Of a stretch of 64,000 nt of DNA, positions 61,213 to 64,000 are shown one piece after another. The stretch comes from Physella acuta (Eukaryota; Mollusca; Gastropoda; Physidae): contig NW_026732774.1 in assembly GCF_028476545.1 (NCBI RefSeq), positions 112,001 through 176,000 of the forward strand, given 5' to 3'. A program made the translations under genes and the position numbers. Numbering within the stretch: position 1 is the first letter of the stretch; each line of letters starts with the position of its first letter. Under the pieces are notes generated by a model that saw nothing but the letters and a program-made list of their open reading frames with translations, ran no database searches and was not told the origin of the DNA.

Positions 61213-62411
61213 GGGGAATAGTTGTTAGGGGCGGGGTTGAGCCTGGAGGTTCTTTTACTTTGAAGTCCACATAACCTTGAACCCTGACTCTACACCACTC
61301 ACACCTTTCCATAGTCAAACTTATTTAACCCTACCCTTTCTGGTACTTCGCAACGGAATTGTGGGCTACTTACACATTGGTCAAATAAACATGCAGAATC
61401 TACAACTCTCTGTTATTTAATCAATAACTTAGCCCTACTTTTAATTTAAAAAAATTAGTATCTTTAACAGAGTTATACATTTTTATGTAACTCTTACGGG
61501 GCTATAAGCATGTTATACAACTCAGGGGACAAAAGCACATGACACACTCCAGGGGACATAACCATATATATTCATCAGTATTACAAAAAAACGTTCATGA
61601 CGGAATATTGCCCTTTTTTAACCGGCTAAGCGGTAAGTTCAATTATTTATATTAGCATGGCATTTTTATATAAAAAAAAGAGCAAGCTAATGACAAAATT
61701 ATTTAATAAAATTTTAGTTCTGAAACTGATGTCTGAAAGTGTTACTTTTTGGGGAAACAAACCTGTTCTAAAGTTACAAGTCAACCATTATGTTTAATAG
61801 AATGAAATTTAAAATAAGCTCTACACCTGTACTTATAAAAATTAAAAAAATTATATTCAACATAGAACACAAAGTTATTTTCAGGTATTTTTCAGTTTTG
61901 AAATGAGAAGTTCTGTATTTTAAAAGTAAACGATTTTCAAAGAATGAAAGTTGGCCTACATGTCAGCAAGAAGTATAATAACTGTAAATCTATATCAGTC
62001 CTCACAAGCCAGTGATAAAAACTGTGATACTAAAGCGAGAATAGCAAGGTAAACTGACGCTGTAAATCACTTGTCTGAGGCGGTTACAATAAAATGAAAA
62101 AAAATAATTTTGTTTTGGGAAGAAACAACATGCTTAAAACATATCACGAAATAGAAAATGACGTTTTTTTAATCAAGATGTTTGTTAGAAAACAAAATTG
62201 AAAAAAAATAACACTTTTAAATTGTGTACAATTTGGTAGATTTACGTGTAGGTGACGTGTAGAAGATAGTTGAATATTTTGCTGCTGTATTACATGCATT
62301 AGTAGGTAAGGAAAAATTGTGCTCTTCGGATTGCAGGTTCTAGTTCGCAGAAAGTCCCAGAGCATACTCAGCTTTAATTAGTACCTGACACAAGTTAAGG
62401 AAATTACTTTT

Positions 62412-62415
<4 letters not shown>
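60801..62415. other. Non-coding sequence
   Basis: Includes a (GT)n(GA)n tract at 61,142-61,210; otherwise AT-rich. No gene recognised. Confidence 0.6.

Positions 62416-62484
<69 letters not shown>
62416..62484. repeat. (TA)n microsatellite
   Basis: About 34 TA units; a second, short one lies at 62,750-62,775. Confidence 0.94.
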
Positions 62485-62487
<3 letters not shown>

Positions 62488-62749
62488 TAAATTCATGTAT
62501 GATCTATATAATATGTTTATGTTTGAATGCGCAGTTTCATTTCAGTGTCCTAACTAAATTAATACAGCGTGGATAATTTTACTGAATATTTTGATTATTC
62601 AGTGATAAACTCTAAAGATATACAAGGTTCATAGTAATTGATACAACAATTTTTTATGATGTATGCAGATCAAGAAAAGTTGTCGATTTATTTAAATCAG
62701 TAGCTTAAATTTCAGTCAGTGAAATAGAATAATTAAGTAATTGTTATGA

Positions 62750-62787
<38 letters not shown>

Positions 62788-64000
62788 ATGTATGTGTGTG
62801 TATGCGTTTGTATGTGTATGAGTGCACGAGGTTAACCGTCACGGTATTGTAAAATATATATGATTTAAATTTAAGCAGTTGTTTTTTGTTTTAAAATTAT
62901 TTTTTTTCCGATTTCTATTTGTTATTCTACAAGATTTTTCTTACGTCTGCTTCTGCCAGTTTGTCTCTCTGCGCTGAAAAGGATTCGGGGTAACCAAAGG
63001 TCGTCCTGTTTTATTTAAAGAAAATGCATGTTTGTATTATATTTTTTACTGTATTTTAAATGTAATAGTTGTTTATTTTTTCAAAAGTTTCTTTTAAAAT
63101 CAACATCCTCTCGTGCTTCCGTGTGTACTTTTGATCTTTTTATTTTTAAAGATCTGAATTCGCCGTATAAAAGTAGTTCACATCCTTAGTGGAATACATT
63201 CAAATTGTTCGTTATTTTAGTTTATTTTTTGCTGATTCTATACCTGAAGATTATGAATACCAAAACAAAAAGACTAGCATAAAATAAACTTTTTATGCAT
63301 TTACATGTCACACAAATTTGATGGTCGTAAAAATCTGTCAAAGAGATTTAACTAACAGCTTTTTATTTTAGAATTATGTTTGAAAAGGAAATTATATATT
63401 TGTATTATAGATTTTCCCATTACATTTAAGCTTGCTATTAAAAAGGTTTTAATATAGTTTTTTTTTTATATTTTTAATAACATTTAGAAGCTATAAAAGT
63501 AAAATAGTAAATCGATATTTGCGTTTTCTTTACGCTCTTTCTTAAAACGCCACCAAACACAATTAAAACAGTTGCTTTAAACCACGATCTTTAGCTTCCA
63601 ATATTTTTACTGTAAACCATAATTATCTGACCCTAATTGCCACAACTATTCCCCCCCCCCCCCTACTAGCATTGATCTCGAATCTCATATTAGTAAACAC
63701 TCAGCTTATCGGATAAATAAAGTGAATAATAGTTACTGCTTAGTTATATCCTGTTATGTTATTGAATAAAGTAATGTATACTTTTTGTGATTAAGTCATC
63801 GGTTATATTAGAAAATATAGATATTTTTGCGTTGTCAACGGAGATGAACTTACGTGTATAGCTAAAAATGAAATCGTTTAATTATAAATGATGCAGCCTC
63901 GAGTGAAAAGATATGCCCACTAACGGATAATTTAGCCATTATGACTTATGAAAAAGCTTACAATTACAATACTGAAAGGACTGCAACAACATTGTTACTG
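62485..64000. other. Non-coding sequence
   Basis: AT-rich; no gene recognised up to the window end. Confidence 0.6.

Overview
The window looks like nuclear DNA of a mollusc, most likely a gastropod. It is AT-rich and intron-rich, and full of (TA)n microsatellites, G/C homopolymers, hAT-type MITEs and tRNA-derived SINEs. It also carries intronless receptors of the kind expanded as chemosensory receptors in gastropods. The taxonomic call is inference; no marker names the species.

From 7.4 to 34.5 kb the minus strand carries most of one host gene, an EAG-type voltage-gated potassium channel (KCNH1/eag). Eleven coding exons can be placed with consensus splice sites and compatible phases. They encode the PAS domain, S1-S6, the VGFGN selectivity filter, the C-linker, the cyclic-nucleotide-binding homology domain and the C-terminal assembly coiled coil. 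The short first coding exon was not found. Its absence means the first intron either extends beyond the window or hides an exon of about 25 codons that I could not recognise.

The most unusual feature is in the introns of this gene. At least five of the eleven exons have had one end, including the splice site, copied into the neighbouring intron, and a sixth (S4) has an internal segment duplicated. Copy number ranges from one to about twenty. The result is arrays of decoy 5' splice sites (after PAS exon 1, S1, the pore exon and the C-linker exon), an array of decoy 3' splice sites (before the cNBD exon) and a broken S4 pseudo-exon. Other introns hold minisatellites with no visible exon part, some starting within a few bases of a splice site.

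From 35 to 45 kb lie two intronless class A receptor genes in convergent orientation. The plus-strand gene has one single-base frameshift; the minus-strand gene is intact. A 5' fragment at 37 kb is part of a tandem segmental duplication of the first receptor locus. A decayed third copy lies at 57.4 kb on the minus strand.

From 47 to 54 kb is a retroposition- and transposon-rich block. It holds a CTF8-like intronless gene, a broken zinc-finger ORF resembling LINE ORF1, and an RPL32 processed pseudogene split by a 1.7-kb hAT transposon with an 8-bp target-site duplication. It also holds hAT MITEs and two diverged 450-bp direct repeats. The remainder (0-7 kb, 55-57 kb, 58-64 kb) is non-coding, AT-rich DNA with minisatellites and microsatellites.
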